Positions 1 to 8,240 of a DNA stretch of 64,000 bases are shown here, piece after piece (within the stretch, counting starts at the first letter, position 1; every line of letters begins with the position of its first letter). A program made the position numbers and the translations under genes. Location: assembly GCF_000429665.1 (NCBI RefSeq), contig NZ_AUCH01000002.1, positions 62,001-126,000 of the forward strand, written 5' to 3'. The DNA is from Azovibrio restrictus DSM 23866. GTDB taxonomy: Bacteria > Pseudomonadota > Gammaproteobacteria > Burkholderiales > Rhodocyclaceae. The notes under the pieces were generated by a model. It saw nothing but the letters and a program-made list of their open reading frames with translations, did no database searches and was not told where the DNA came from.

Positions 1-100
1 GCCCCAGGATCAGGCGGGCCACCAGGCCGATCAGCACCAGCCCTATGCCCAGGGCGGTGAACCGGAACTTGATGCTGTGGGGGTTGAGAAAGGCGATCAT
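1..100 (-). CDS. N-terminus of a membrane protein, truncated by window edge
   Basis: Only the first 33 codons are visible. The ATG is at 100 and the frame stays open to base 1. The peptide starts MIAFLNPHSIKFRF and continues into a hydrophobic stretch (about residues 15-33, ALGIGLVLIGLVARLIL) that looks like a first transmembrane segment. A short cytoplasmic head followed by a TM is typical of sensor kinases, chemoreceptors and diguanylate cyclases, but nothing seen here decides between these. It lies 29 bases downstream of the small membrane protein on the same strand, so the two may be co-transcribed. Confidence 0.45.
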   Translation of the reverse strand, partial: MIAFLNPHSIKFRFTALGIGLVLIGLVARLILG

Positions 101-129
101 GGCGGGCCCGGGCGCGGTGCTTCCCGGAA

Positions 130-462
130 TCAGGCGGACGGTTTGTCCTTGTCGTCCAGCTCGTAGGCGTCGGCCACGTAGGCCGGGCCCTTCATCACCA
201 TGACGATGAAGGCGCCGATGGCCAGGGTGAACACCACGGTCCAGTGCAGCACTCCCAGGCTGATGGCGTAGATGTCCACCAACCCCAGCTTGGCGGCGAT
301 TTCCGTCTCACTGCCGCTCCAGGGCAGCAGGCGGGCCAGGGCCGCCAGCAGGACCAGGGCCAGGGTGCCCAGCACCAGGATGCGGGGCAGGCGGCGCAGC
401 AGGACGCGTTCCTGGCCGGCGGGGGTTTTCCGGTGACCAGGGAGTTTGTTGAACCAGTTCAT
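130..462 (-). CDS. Small two-TM membrane protein, unknown function
   Basis: A 110-residue protein starting MNWFNKLPGHRK. The ATG at 462 was preferred over an in-frame upstream ATG at 558 because a GGAG motif sits about 7 bases before it and the upstream extension is Pro-rich and uncoding-like. A basic N-terminus is followed by two hydrophobic segments, about residues 31-47 (ILVLGTLALVLLAAL) and 68-90 (LGVLHWTVVFTLAIGAFIVM), then an acidic tail (ELDDKDKPSA). I do not recognise the family. The next gene on this strand begins 29 bases downstream, so this is probably the first gene of a short operon. Confidence 0.6.
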   Translation of the reverse strand: MNWFNKLPGHRKTPAGQERVLLRRLPRILVLGTLALVLLAALARLLPWSGSETEIAAKLGLVDIYAISLGVLHWTVVFTLAIGAFIVMVMKGPAYVADAYELDDKDKPSA

Positions 463-623
463 GGCAGGTCTCCAGGGCGGGGGGTGGGGCATTTTCCCAC
501 GCTTTTGCAGGCCCGGGAGGGCGGGGGCCGGCGCGGATTTGCCGGGCTCCAGGCCCATGACATAATCCCTGCCGCCGCCCCGGGGCAGATGCCAGGCCGG
601 GTGGGGCTTGTGAGGGGAACGGC

Positions 624-3164
624 ATGACAGATAGCAAAATCGATTACGTGTTGGACGAACAGGTGGCCCGGGCTGCTTTCCTGTTCCAGAGCCGGCGCCA
701 GCAGCAGTACCTGGGGCGCAGCCTGCCCCTGACCCTGTTGCAATGGTTGATGGGCGGAGCCCTGGGGGGACTGGTGCTCATCGCCGCCTTGGCCGGCCAT
801 GGGGCACTGGCCGCTAGTTTCGGCGTCCTGCTGCTCTTTTACCTGAGCCTGCTCGCTTATCGCCATCTGATGTGTGTCCTGCTGGGCCGCAAACTGGCTG
901 CTGCGGCCGGAGCCTGCAGCCTGAGCCTGAGCCCCGAGGGACTGGGCAGCCGTTCCGCCATAGGGGAGGCCCGCTATCCCTGGTCCCAGGTCAGGGAGGT
1001 GAGCCAGCAGCCCGGCTGGCTAGCCATCTGCCTCGGCCCCCAGGGGTTGGTGCTGGCCCTGCCGGAACGGGCACTGGGCGATGCCGGGCAGCGTCAGGCC
1101 CTGCTTGATGCCTTGAACGAGGGCATGGCCCTGGGGCGGCAGCTGGCCGTCTCTGCGGCCGAGCATGTCGAGGCGAGCGGTTCCAGGTCGGGGGATAGCG
1201 GGAGTCCCCCCGCCGTGGCGCCGGCGGAGGCCGCTCCCCAGGCAGAGGCACCCGCCGCAAGGAGCTCCCTGCCCGGGGACCTGCTGCAGCTGGGGCGCAT
1301 CCTCTGCCTGCGGGCGCCCCGTCCCGGAACCCTGATGCCCGATCCCCTCAGGCTGCTGCTGCCGGTGCTGTGCTTTGCCCTGCTCACCCTGGGCCTGCAG
1401 GTGCTGAGCCAGGGGCTCCAGGGCGAACTGGTGGGGTACGACGCCAGCCTGCTCCTCTCTCCCTTTGCCGCCGTGGCCCTGGTCACGGCCCTGGTGCTCC
1501 TGGTGGGCGGCGGGCGCCGGGAGGGCGGGCGCCTGGGCCTCGCCCTGGTGCTGTTGATGATGCTCCTGCCCCTGGCCCACGGATGGAACCAGGAACTGGC
1601 CATGGCGGTGATCGAATCCCTGGGCCTGGAGGGGGAGGAGGGCCCCGGCATGGTCCTGCTGATCCTGATCTATTACCTGCCCCAGTGCTGGCTGATCCTG
1701 GCCGGCAGCCGGGTGATCTGGCTGCTGGCCGGGGAGACCCGGCTGCGGCGCTGGGCGGCGGCCGGGGTCGGTTTCCTGGCCCTGACCAGCGTCTTCTGGA
1801 TGCATCTGGAAGCCCCCACCCTGTGGTACGCCCAGGACCCGGAAGCCCAGGCCCGGCCTCAGCTGCGCATCGACGAAGGGGTTCTGTACGGCCAGCCCCG
1901 GCTGCTGGAGCGGCATCTGGCCGGGGTCAAGCCCGGGGTGCCCGGCGTGCCCGAGGTGTTTTTCCTGGGGGTGGGCGGTTACGGGGAGCAGGATGTCTTC
2001 CTGCGCGAGGTGCGCTCGGTGGAGCAGCTGTTCGCCGAACGCTACGCCACCGCCGGCCATTCCCTGGTGCTGGTGAATAACCAGGCCACCATCCATGAGC
2101 TGCCCACCGCCAATGAGGAATCCCTGCGCCGGGCCCTGGCGCGGCTGGGGGAGCAGATGAACGGGGAGGAAGACCTGCTGTTCCTGTTCCTCACTTCCCA
2201 CGGCTCCCGGGAGCATCGCTTCTCCCTGTCCTTCTGGCCCTTCAGCTTCACCGACATCACCCCGGCCATGCTGCGCCGGGCCCTGGACGATGCGGGCATC
2301 CAGCGCCGGGTGGTGGTGGTTTCCGCCTGCTATTCCGGGGGCTTCATTCCTGCCCTGGCCGATGCGCGCACCCTGGTGATCAGCGCCTCGGCGGCGGACC
2401 GCAATTCCTTCGGCTGCAGCGATGGCAACGATTTCACCGATTTCGGCCGGGCTTATTTCGACCAGGCCCTGCGCCAGACCCGCTCCTTCAGCGAGGCCTT
2501 CGGCCTGGCGGCCAGCCAGGTGGCGGCCTGGGAGCAGGCGGACGGGCTGAAGGCCTCCCTGCCCCAGATGCGCGGGGGCGCCGCCCTGGAAGCGCAGCTG
2601 CTGGCCCTGGCCCGGGAGGAACCGGCGGCCGTTCCCGAGCTTCCACCTGCCCCAGCGCCGGAGCCCGTCTACCGGCGCATCGCCGAAATCCTGGCCCCGG
2701 CGCCGGAGGAGCGGCGCTACCGGGAAATCTGCCTGGAAGGCTTGGGGGAATCCTCGCCCCAGCGGCTGCTGGCCCGGGACCCGAGCTACTTCAACGGGCT
2801 GGAGCAGGACCCGGAACACTGGCACCGCTACCTGGCGGCCTGGGAAAACTATGCGGGGGACTACTGCCAGTCAGTGGGAGACCCGGCCCTGATCCGCGAA
2901 CAGCTGGCCCGGGCCTGGCAGCGCACCCTGCCGGCGGGGCAGGCGGCCTCCCTGGCCCAGTGGCTGGAAAGTTCCCAGGGCCAGGAGTTCCGCCGTTTCT
3001 ACCGGGGCGCCCTGGTGGAGGAATACCGGCTGCTCTGGGCCCATTCCGTGGATGTGCAGCGGCGCGGCGAGGCGCGCATGGGGCAGGTGCTGCAGGACAT
3101 CCGTGCCGCCTACGCGGCCAGGGAAGCGGCGGCGGCTCGGGAAGGGAAGGCGGCCGCACGCTGA
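624..3164 (+). CDS. Membrane-anchored C13-family (legumain/caspase-like) cysteine peptidase
   Basis: An 846-residue multidomain protein with a GAGGGG ribosome-binding site just before the ATG. The N-terminal ~170 residues carry two TM segments and resemble a YcxB-like domain. A Pro/Ala-rich linker follows, then about five hydrophobic segments (roughly residues 235-400). A soluble peptidase domain (about 410-660) shows a His-Gly (TSHGS, His526) and a Cys (SACYSGG, Cys569), the catalytic dyad arrangement of clan CD family C13. The C-terminal ~180 residues are helical and resemble the DUF2059 type (LESSQGQEFRRFY). Clan CD enzymes usually cleave after Asn, Asp or Arg; the substrate here is unknown. 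The peptidase call is firm; the YcxB and DUF2059 assignments are tentative. It converges with mutL. Confidence 0.85.
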   Translation: MTDSKIDYVLDEQVARAAFLFQSRRQQQYLGRSLPLTLLQWLMGGALGGLVLIAALAGHGALAASFGVLLLFYLSLLAYRHLMCVLLGRKLAAAAGACSLSLSPEGLGSRSAIGEARYPWSQVREVSQQPGWLAICLGPQGLVLALPERALGDAGQRQALLDALNEGMALGRQLAVSAAEHVEASGSRSGDSGSPPAVAPAEAAPQAEAPAARSSLPGDLLQLGRILCLRAPRPGTLMPDPLRLLLPVLCFALLTLGLQVLSQGLQGELVGYDASLLLSPFAAVALVTALVLLVGGGRREGGRLGLALVLLMMLLPLAHGWNQELAMAVIESLGLEGEEGPGMVLLILIYYLPQCWLILAGSRVIWLLAGETRLRRWAAAGVGFLALTSVFWMHLEAPTLWYAQDPEAQARPQLRIDEGVLYGQPRLLERHLAGVKPGVPGVPEVFFLGVGGYGEQDVFLREVRSVEQLFAERYATAGHSLVLVNNQATIHELPTANEESLRRALARLGEQMNGEEDLLFLFLTSHGSREHRFSLSFWPFSFTDITPAMLRRALDDAGIQRRVVVVSACYSGGFIPALADARTLVISASAADRNSFGCSDGNDFTDFGRAYFDQALRQTRSFSEAFGLAASQVAAWEQADGLKASLPQMRGGAALEAQLLALAREEPAAVPELPPAPAPEPVYRRIAEILAPAPEERRYREICLEGLGESSPQRLLARDPSYFNGLEQDPEHWHRYLAAWENYAGDYCQSVGDPALIREQLARAWQRTLPAGQAASLAQWLESSQGQEFRRFYRGALVEEYRLLWAHSVDVQRRGEARMGQVLQDIRAAYAAREAAAAREGKAAAR

Positions 3165-3204
3165 GGCCCCAGCAAGGGGGCGCCCGGGGTTGCCGGGTCG
3201 GCTC

Positions 3205-5121
3205 TTAGCGGCCGCGCAGGAACAGCCGGTCCAGGTCGTCCAGGGAGAGCTCGGTCCAGGTGGGGCGGCCGTGGTTGCACTGGCCGGCCCGCTCGGTTTC
3301 TTCCATCTGGCGCAGCAGGGCGTTCATTTCCGGCAGGGTCAGCTGGCGCCGGGCGCGCACGGCCCCGTGGCAGGCCATGGTGGCCAGGAGTTCGTTGCGG
3401 CGGGCGGTGACGAGCTGGGACAGGCCATGTTCCTGGAGCTCCGCCAGCAGGGCCCGGGCCAGGGTCACCGGGTCGCCCCCCTGGAGCAGGCTGGGTACGG
3501 CCCTTAGGGCCAGCTGGCCGGGGCCGGCCAGGCTGAGCTCGAAACCCAGGTCTCCCAGGGCTTCCCCCTGTTCCTCCACGGCGGCGATTTCCAGGGGTTG
3601 GGCGCTGAACACGGCCGGGATCAGCAGGGCCTGACGGCTCATCTGGCGCTGGTCTAGGGCCTGTTTCAGCTTTTCGTAAAGGATGCGTTCGTGGGCCGCG
3701 TGCATGTCCACCAGCACCAGGCCCTTGCTGTTCTGGGCCAGGACGTAGATGCCGTGCAGCTGACCCAGGGCATAGCCCAGGGGCGGGCCGGCATCGCTTC
3801 CCGGGGCGGCCGTGAATTCCGGGCGCGGCCCGGGACCGGCACTGGGGCGGGCGGCGGGGATGGCGCTCTGGAAACTGCCCAGCCCCGGCGGTTCCGCAAC
3901 CGGCGGGCGGGCGCTCCGGGCGAATTCCAGGTAGGCGCTAGTGGCGGGCTCGGCCATGCCCAGGCCAGGCTGGTGCCGGGGCATGGGGGCGGCCCGGTAG
4001 GCGGCTTCGGTCCGGGAGGCGGCCGGGAAGGCGGTGCTGTGCGGGGGCACACCGGGGCCGGCGGCAGCTGCAACTGCTACAGGCCGGGTGCCCTCCCTGT
4101 CCGGGCTTTCGTCCCGGATCGGCGCCGCCAGGGTGCGTTGCACCCCGTGGAAGACGAACTGGTGCACCGCCCGGGAATCCCGGAAGCGCACCTCGGTCTT
4201 GGCCGGGTGCACATTGACATCCACGGCGGCCGGGTCGATTTGCAGAAACAGGCACAGGGCCGGCTGGCGGCTGCCGTGCAGCACGTCCCGGTAGGCTTCC
4301 CGCAGGGCGTGGCTGAGCACCTTGTCGCGCACGAAGCGGCCGTTCACGAAGGTGTATTGGGCATCCTTGCTCTGGGTGGCCCAGGTGGGGTCGATGATCA
4401 GGCCGGCGAGGGCGAGGGGCCCGGCCTCCACCTGCAGGGGGCGGGACTGGGCCAGGAAATCGTCGCCCAGGATGGCGCGGATGCGCTCCGCCAGACTGGC
4501 CCGGGGCAGTTGCAGGGCGGTGCGGCCGTTATGGACCAGGGTGAAGGCCACCTGGGGATGGGCCAGGGCGATGCGCTTGAAGTATTCGGCGCAGTGGCCG
4601 TATTCGGTGCCCTCGGACTTGAGGAACTTGCGCCGGGCCGGGGTGTTGAAATAGAGGTCGCGCATCTCCACCACGGTGCCGGCCATCAGGGCGGCGGGTT
4701 CGGGTTCGGCGCCCGGTTCGGCTTTGAGTTTCCAGGCGTGCTCGCTGCCCCGGGCACGGCTGGTGAGGCTGAGCCGGGCCACCGAGGCCACCGAGGCCAG
4801 GGCCTCGCCGCGAAAGCCCATGCTCGCCACCCCTTCCAGGTCGGCCAGGGTCTTGATCTTGGAGGTGGCGTGCCGGGTCAGGGCCAGGGCCAGGTCGTCC
4901 CGGGCGATGCCGCAGCCGTCGTCGCTGATGCGGATCAGCTTCACCCCGCCTTCTTCCAGATGCACCTGGATGGCGGTGCTGCCCGCGTCCAGGGCGTTTT
5001 CCAGCAGTTCCTTGAGGACCGAGGCGGGCCTTTCCACCACCTCGCCAGCGGCGATCTGGCTGATCAACAGGTCAGGCAGGGCCTGGATGCGGGGCAGGGA
5101 AGAAGCGGTATCGGCGGACAT
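3205..5121 (-). CDS. mutL: DNA mismatch repair protein MutL
   Basis: A 638-residue MutL. The N-terminal GHKL ATPase domain has the ENALDAG, DDGCGI, GFRGEAL and TEVRFRD motifs. A Pro/Ala-rich linker (about residues 340-440) leads to the C-terminal dimerisation domain. That domain contains DMHAAHERILYE, the DQHA(X)2E(X)4E endonuclease signature with Met for Gln, and near the end the QCNHGRP metal-site motif. This MutL is therefore probably a nicking endonuclease type rather than the E. coli non-nicking type. The start is MSADTASSLPRIQALP; the open frame extends upstream through DNA of the opposing gene, but only this Met fits the family. A TATAAT hexamer lies 6 bases upstream of the ATG, which suggests a leaderless or nearly leaderless mRNA. 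Confidence 0.96.
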   Translation of the reverse strand: MSADTASSLPRIQALPDLLISQIAAGEVVERPASVLKELLENALDAGSTAIQVHLEEGGVKLIRISDDGCGIARDDLALALTRHATSKIKTLADLEGVASMGFRGEALASVASVARLSLTSRARGSEHAWKLKAEPGAEPEPAALMAGTVVEMRDLYFNTPARRKFLKSEGTEYGHCAEYFKRIALAHPQVAFTLVHNGRTALQLPRASLAERIRAILGDDFLAQSRPLQVEAGPLALAGLIIDPTWATQSKDAQYTFVNGRFVRDKVLSHALREAYRDVLHGSRQPALCLFLQIDPAAVDVNVHPAKTEVRFRDSRAVHQFVFHGVQRTLAAPIRDESPDREGTRPVAVAAAAGPGVPPHSTAFPAASRTEAAYRAAPMPRHQPGLGMAEPATSAYLEFARSARPPVAEPPGLGSFQSAIPAARPSAGPGPRPEFTAAPGSDAGPPLGYALGQLHGIYVLAQNSKGLVLVDMHAAHERILYEKLKQALDQRQMSRQALLIPAVFSAQPLEIAAVEEQGEALGDLGFELSLAGPGQLALRAVPSLLQGGDPVTLARALLAELQEHGLSQLVTARRNELLATMACHGAVRARRQLTLPEMNALLRQMEETERAGQCNHGRPTWTELSLDDLDRLFLRGR

Positions 5122-5127
5122 GGGCGG

Positions 5128-5133
5128 ATTATA
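5128..5133 (-). promoter_or_regulatory. Candidate -10 box for mutL
   Basis: TATAAT on the minus strand, six bases upstream of the mutL ATG. A start of transcription about 7 bases downstream would fall on or next to the initiation codon. No good -35 box was identified, so the call rests on the perfect -10 hexamer and its position. Confidence 0.45.
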
Positions 5134-5141
5134 CCTTGGGG

Positions 5142-5147
5142 TAGAAT
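5142..5147 (+). promoter_or_regulatory. Candidate -10 box for the DedA gene
   Basis: TAGAAT about 29 bases upstream of the DedA ATG on the plus strand. The same TAGAAT hexamer lies about 30 bases upstream of thrC in this window. No convincing -35 is visible, and the region overlaps the opposing mutL promoter. Confidence 0.35.
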
Positions 5148-5175
5148 GCCGTTTTTCCTGCCGCCGGCCATCCCC

Positions 5176-5826
5176 ATGGAATTCCTCGCCCAGTTCATCG
5201 ACATCATCCTGCACCTGGACAAGCACCTGGCGCTCATGGTGGAGCAGTACGGCACCTGGATCTACGCCATCCTGTTCTTCATCATCTTCGCCGAGACCGG
5301 TTTTGTGGTGACCCCCTTCCTGCCCGGGGATTCCCTGCTGTTCGTGGCCGGCGCCCTGGCCGCCCTGGGCGGCATGGATATCTGGATTCTGGTGGCGGTG
5401 CTGTCCAGCGGCGCTGTCCTGGGCAACATGCTCAATTACCAGATCGGCCGCTACCTGGGACCCAAGGTGTTCCAGTGGGAGAACTCCCGCATCTTCAACA
5501 AGGCGGCACTCTTGAAGACCCACGCCTTCTACGAGCAGCACGGGGGCAAGACCCTGGTGCTGTCCCGCTTCCTGCCCCTGTTCCGCACCTTTGCCCCCTT
5601 CGTGGCGGGCATGGGGGCCATGCCCTACGGGCGCTTCACCTTCTTCAACCTGGTCGGCGGGCTGGGTTGGGTGTTCTCCCTCTGCTTTGCCGGCTACTGG
5701 TTCGGCAACCTGCCCTGGATCCGCCAGAACCTGTCCGTGGTGATCGTGGCCATCGTGGTCATTTCCCTGCTGCCGGCCCTGATCGGTTACCTGAAGCATC
5801 GCAAGGCTCCATGCGGCGCCGCCTGA
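5176..5826 (+). CDS. DedA/VTT-domain inner membrane protein
   Basis: A 216-residue polytopic protein of the DedA (SNARE-associated/VTT) family, proposed lipid flippases and proton-dependent transporters of the inner membrane. Diagnostic features are FAETGFVVTPFLPGDSLLFVAG near residues 40-62, the NYQIGRYLG motif, the basic segment LVLSRFLPLFRTFAPFVAGMG, and a C-terminal TM hairpin followed by a short basic tail. Start MEFLAQFID at 5176 matches family N-termini; an in-frame ATG ten codons upstream is possible. The last 16 bases overlap the next gene, so translation is probably coupled. Confidence 0.92.
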   Translation: MEFLAQFIDIILHLDKHLALMVEQYGTWIYAILFFIIFAETGFVVTPFLPGDSLLFVAGALAALGGMDIWILVAVLSSGAVLGNMLNYQIGRYLGPKVFQWENSRIFNKAALLKTHAFYEQHGGKTLVLSRFLPLFRTFAPFVAGMGAMPYGRFTFFNLVGGLGWVFSLCFAGYWFGNLPWIRQNLSVVIVAIVVISLLPALIGYLKHRKAPCGAA

Positions 5827-6530
5827 TCCTGGCTGCGGCCCTCCTGCCCTGGGGGCTGCTGGGCGCCTGTGCCACCAAGCCCGGGCCCCAGGGGCGCTCC
5901 GAGACCCACTTCGACCCCAAGTACCTGGTCAAGACTGACATCGACCGGGTGGTGGATACCAGTCGGGAACAGGTCATGGAGGGCCTGCTGCGTATCGCCG
6001 ACAAGCTCTACCGGCGCAATCCCCGGGAGTGGAAGAAGGCCGGCCTGGCGGACCGGGAGGCGGCCCTGGCCCGGCTCGGGCGCTACCGGGACGAGGCGCC
6101 GCCGGAGCTGGCCGGGCGTCGGGAAGGGCCGGCCGCCCTGCAGGCCTTCAGTCCCGACTATGCCGGGGACCGGATTCAGGCCCTGCTGTACGGCCTGTTG
6201 ACCATGGTGGATGCGGCCTATGAGCACAAGGACGAGTTTTTCGTGCTCGATTCCCTGGACGAGCAGAAGCTCTACAACTGCGCCCGCAACATGGAGATCG
6301 CCGTGTGGAAGCTGGCGGCGGCGCGCAGCGACAGCGGCGAGCCCCTGCTGCTCGCCAATGAACTGGACGGGGGCAGCCGCAACCTGTCCTTCGAGCGGGA
6401 GTTCGGTCGCGTGATCGGGCTCCTGGATTTCATGTCCAAAGTCGTGGCCGACAAGAACGGGCGCACCATCACCCGGGTGACCCATTCCCTGGCCACATCC
6501 TTGTTTCTTCCTGTGGGGTTGTTGAAATGA
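5811..6530 (+). CDS. Lipoprotein of unknown function
   Basis: A 239-residue protein with a classic lipoprotein signal: MRRR, a hydrophobic stretch, then lipobox LGAC with the acylated Cys at about residue 20. The mature part is helical and mostly soluble, with motifs such as LYRRNPREW and LDSLDEQKLYNCARNMEI; a Gly/Arg-containing C-terminus (THSLATSLFLPVGLLK) may be membrane-associated. It overlaps the DedA gene by 16 bases and purN by 4 bases (ATGA), so the three form one transcription unit. Conserved operon context suggests envelope localisation; no function can be assigned. Confidence 0.85.
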   Translation: MRRRLILAAALLPWGLLGACATKPGPQGRSETHFDPKYLVKTDIDRVVDTSREQVMEGLLRIADKLYRRNPREWKKAGLADREAALARLGRYRDEAPPELAGRREGPAALQAFSPDYAGDRIQALLYGLLTMVDAAYEHKDEFFVLDSLDEQKLYNCARNMEIAVWKLAAARSDSGEPLLLANELDGGSRNLSFEREFGRVIGLLDFMSKVVADKNGRTITRVTHSLATSLFLPVGLLK

Positions 6531-7177
6531 AGCGCATCGTCATCCTGATTTCCGGTCGTGGCAGCAACATGGAGGCCATGCTCCGGGTCCGGGATCAGGG
6601 CGGATTGGGGCCGGCAGAGATCGTCGCCGTGCTCGCCAACCGGCCCGACGCCGGCGGACTGGCCACGGCCGCCGCCGCCGGCATCGCCACCCAGGTCCTG
6701 GACCACAAGGCCTATGGGGACCGGGAATCCTTCGACCAGGCCCTGGCGGCGGCCATCGACGCCTACCGTCCCGACCTGGTGGTGCTGGCCGGTTTCATGC
6801 GCATCCTCAGCGAAGGGTTCGTGCGCCATTACGAGGGGCGGCTGCTCAACATCCATCCCTCCCTGCTGCCCGCCTTCCCGGGGCTGCACACCCACCAGCG
6901 GGCCCTGGAGGAAGGGGTGCGCCTGCACGGCTGCACCGTGCATTTCGTCACCCCGGCCCTGGATCATGGTCCCGTGGTGCTGCAGGCCGCCGTGCCGGTC
7001 CTGGACGGGGACGACGAAGCCAGCCTGGCTGCCCGGGTCCTGGCCCAGGAGCACCAGATCTATCCCCGCGCCGTGCGCTGGTTCGTGGAAGGGCGCCTGC
7101 GCCTGGAGGCGGGCCGGGTACGGGTGAGCGGCGCCCACCAGGACGGGGCTCTGATCGCCCCCCGCTGCGACGCCTGA
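6527..7177 (+). CDS. purN: Phosphoribosylglycinamide formyltransferase (GART)
   Basis: A 216-residue PurN, which transfers the formyl group of 10-formyl-tetrahydrofolate to GAR in the third step of purine synthesis. The N-terminal phosphate-binding loop is ISGRGSNMEAML. The catalytic residues known for the family are present: Asn108 and His110 in LLNIHPSLLPAF, and Asp146 in TPALDHGPVV. The length is typical. The start codon overlaps the stop of the lipoprotein gene, and the DUF3108 gene follows after 6 bases. Confidence 0.97.
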   Translation: MKRIVILISGRGSNMEAMLRVRDQGGLGPAEIVAVLANRPDAGGLATAAAAGIATQVLDHKAYGDRESFDQALAAAIDAYRPDLVVLAGFMRILSEGFVRHYEGRLLNIHPSLLPAFPGLHTHQRALEEGVRLHGCTVHFVTPALDHGPVVLQAAVPVLDGDDEASLAARVLAQEHQIYPRAVRWFVEGRLRLEAGRVRVSGAHQDGALIAPRCDA

Positions 7178-7183
7178 GTTTCC

Positions 7184-8221
7184 ATGCCCCTGGTCCTCGT
7201 TGCGGCCCTGGTCGCTTCCCTGGTCCTGCACGGCATGTTGTTGTTCCTGCCGGAGCTGCATCTGGGCGACTGGCAAAAGTCTCCCGAACCCCAGCTGCTC
7301 CAGGCCCGTTTGCGGCCAGTGCCGGTGCCCCCGGCCGCTGCCAGCCCCCCTGCTGCGCAGCCCCAACCCCGGCCTGCTGCCCAGCCGCCAGCGCCGCGCC
7401 GGGAGCCGCCCCGGCCAGTGCCCGTCACCCCGGCGCCGCTCGCTGCCCCGGTGTCTGTGCCGCCGTCCCCGGCTGTGCCGACCCCTGCCCCTATCCGCGA
7501 GACTCCCCCGGCCACGCACCGCTGGACCCTGGGGCCTCCGGATGAGCTGGAGGCCGGCACACCCCGGGAAGCGGTGGCCGGGGAGGTCTTCCCGCCTGCC
7601 GGGGAGCTGCGCTACCAGGTCTACCGGGGCGAGCGGGGCCTGATGGTGGGCGAGGCCAGGCAGCGCTGGGAAATGGGCGACGGGCGCTACCATCTCTGGT
7701 CGGTGATCGAGACCACGGGCCTGGCGGCCCTGTTCCGGCCGGTGCGGGTGGAGATGGAAAGCCACGGCAATGTGGGGCCCGACGGCCTGCGGCCGGAACA
7801 GTTCCTGGTGCGCCGCAACGGCGGCGGCGGTGAAGGAGCGGATTTCGACTGGGAGGCGGGGCAGGTTAGAATCGGCGACCGCAGCCCCGAGCCCCTGGGC
7901 CCGGGCAGCCAGGACCTGCTCAGCTTCCATTACCAACTGGCCTACCTGCCGGATCTGGAAGGCGGAGCGGCTTTCCCGGTGGCTACCGGTCGCAAGTACG
8001 AGCGCTATGAGTTCGATGCCCTGGGCGAGGAGCAGCTGGAACTGCCGGCCGGGTCGTTCCGCACCCTGCACCTGCAGTCCCTGGGCAGCAGCCGCACCGA
8101 GCTGTGGCTGGCTTTGGACCAGTTGCTGCTGCCGGTGAAGATCCGCCACACGGACAAGAAAGGCGAGATCTTCGAGCAGGTGCTCACCCAGATGATCCTG
8201 GGGCCATCCCCGGCCCCTTAA
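7184..8221 (+). CDS. DUF3108 domain-containing envelope protein
   Basis: A 345-residue protein with a single N-terminal hydrophobic segment (LVLVAALVASLVLHGMLLFL) that acts as anchor or signal. A long Pro/Ala/Arg-rich region (about residues 45-120) resembles a TonB-like periplasm-spanning linker. The C-terminal ~210-residue DUF3108 domain begins near GELRYQVYRGERGLMVG. DUF3108 proteins in betaproteobacteria commonly follow purN and are predicted periplasmic; the function is unknown. It sits 6 bases after purN and 19 bases before the next gene in the same operon. Confidence 0.85.
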   Translation: MPLVLVAALVASLVLHGMLLFLPELHLGDWQKSPEPQLLQARLRPVPVPPAAASPPAAQPQPRPAAQPPAPRREPPRPVPVTPAPLAAPVSVPPSPAVPTPAPIRETPPATHRWTLGPPDELEAGTPREAVAGEVFPPAGELRYQVYRGERGLMVGEARQRWEMGDGRYHLWSVIETTGLAALFRPVRVEMESHGNVGPDGLRPEQFLVRRNGGGGEGADFDWEAGQVRIGDRSPEPLGPGSQDLLSFHYQLAYLPDLEGGAAFPVATGRKYERYEFDALGEEQLELPAGSFRTLHLQSLGSSRTELWLALDQLLLPVKIRHTDKKGEIFEQVLTQMILGPSPAP

Positions 8222-8240
8222 ATTTTTTCCGGAAGTTTTC

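Noticed and set aside
1020..2825. Very long open frame on the minus strand inside the C13 peptidase gene
   Set aside because: Pro/Gly/Gln/Arg-rich shadow of the GC-rich coding strand; no domain or RBS, while the plus frame has clear catalytic motifs.
3691..5175. Plus-strand open frame opposite mutL that joins the DedA gene
   Set aside because: Reads through mutL in antisense with low-complexity Gly/Gln/His content; DedA homology begins only at 5176.
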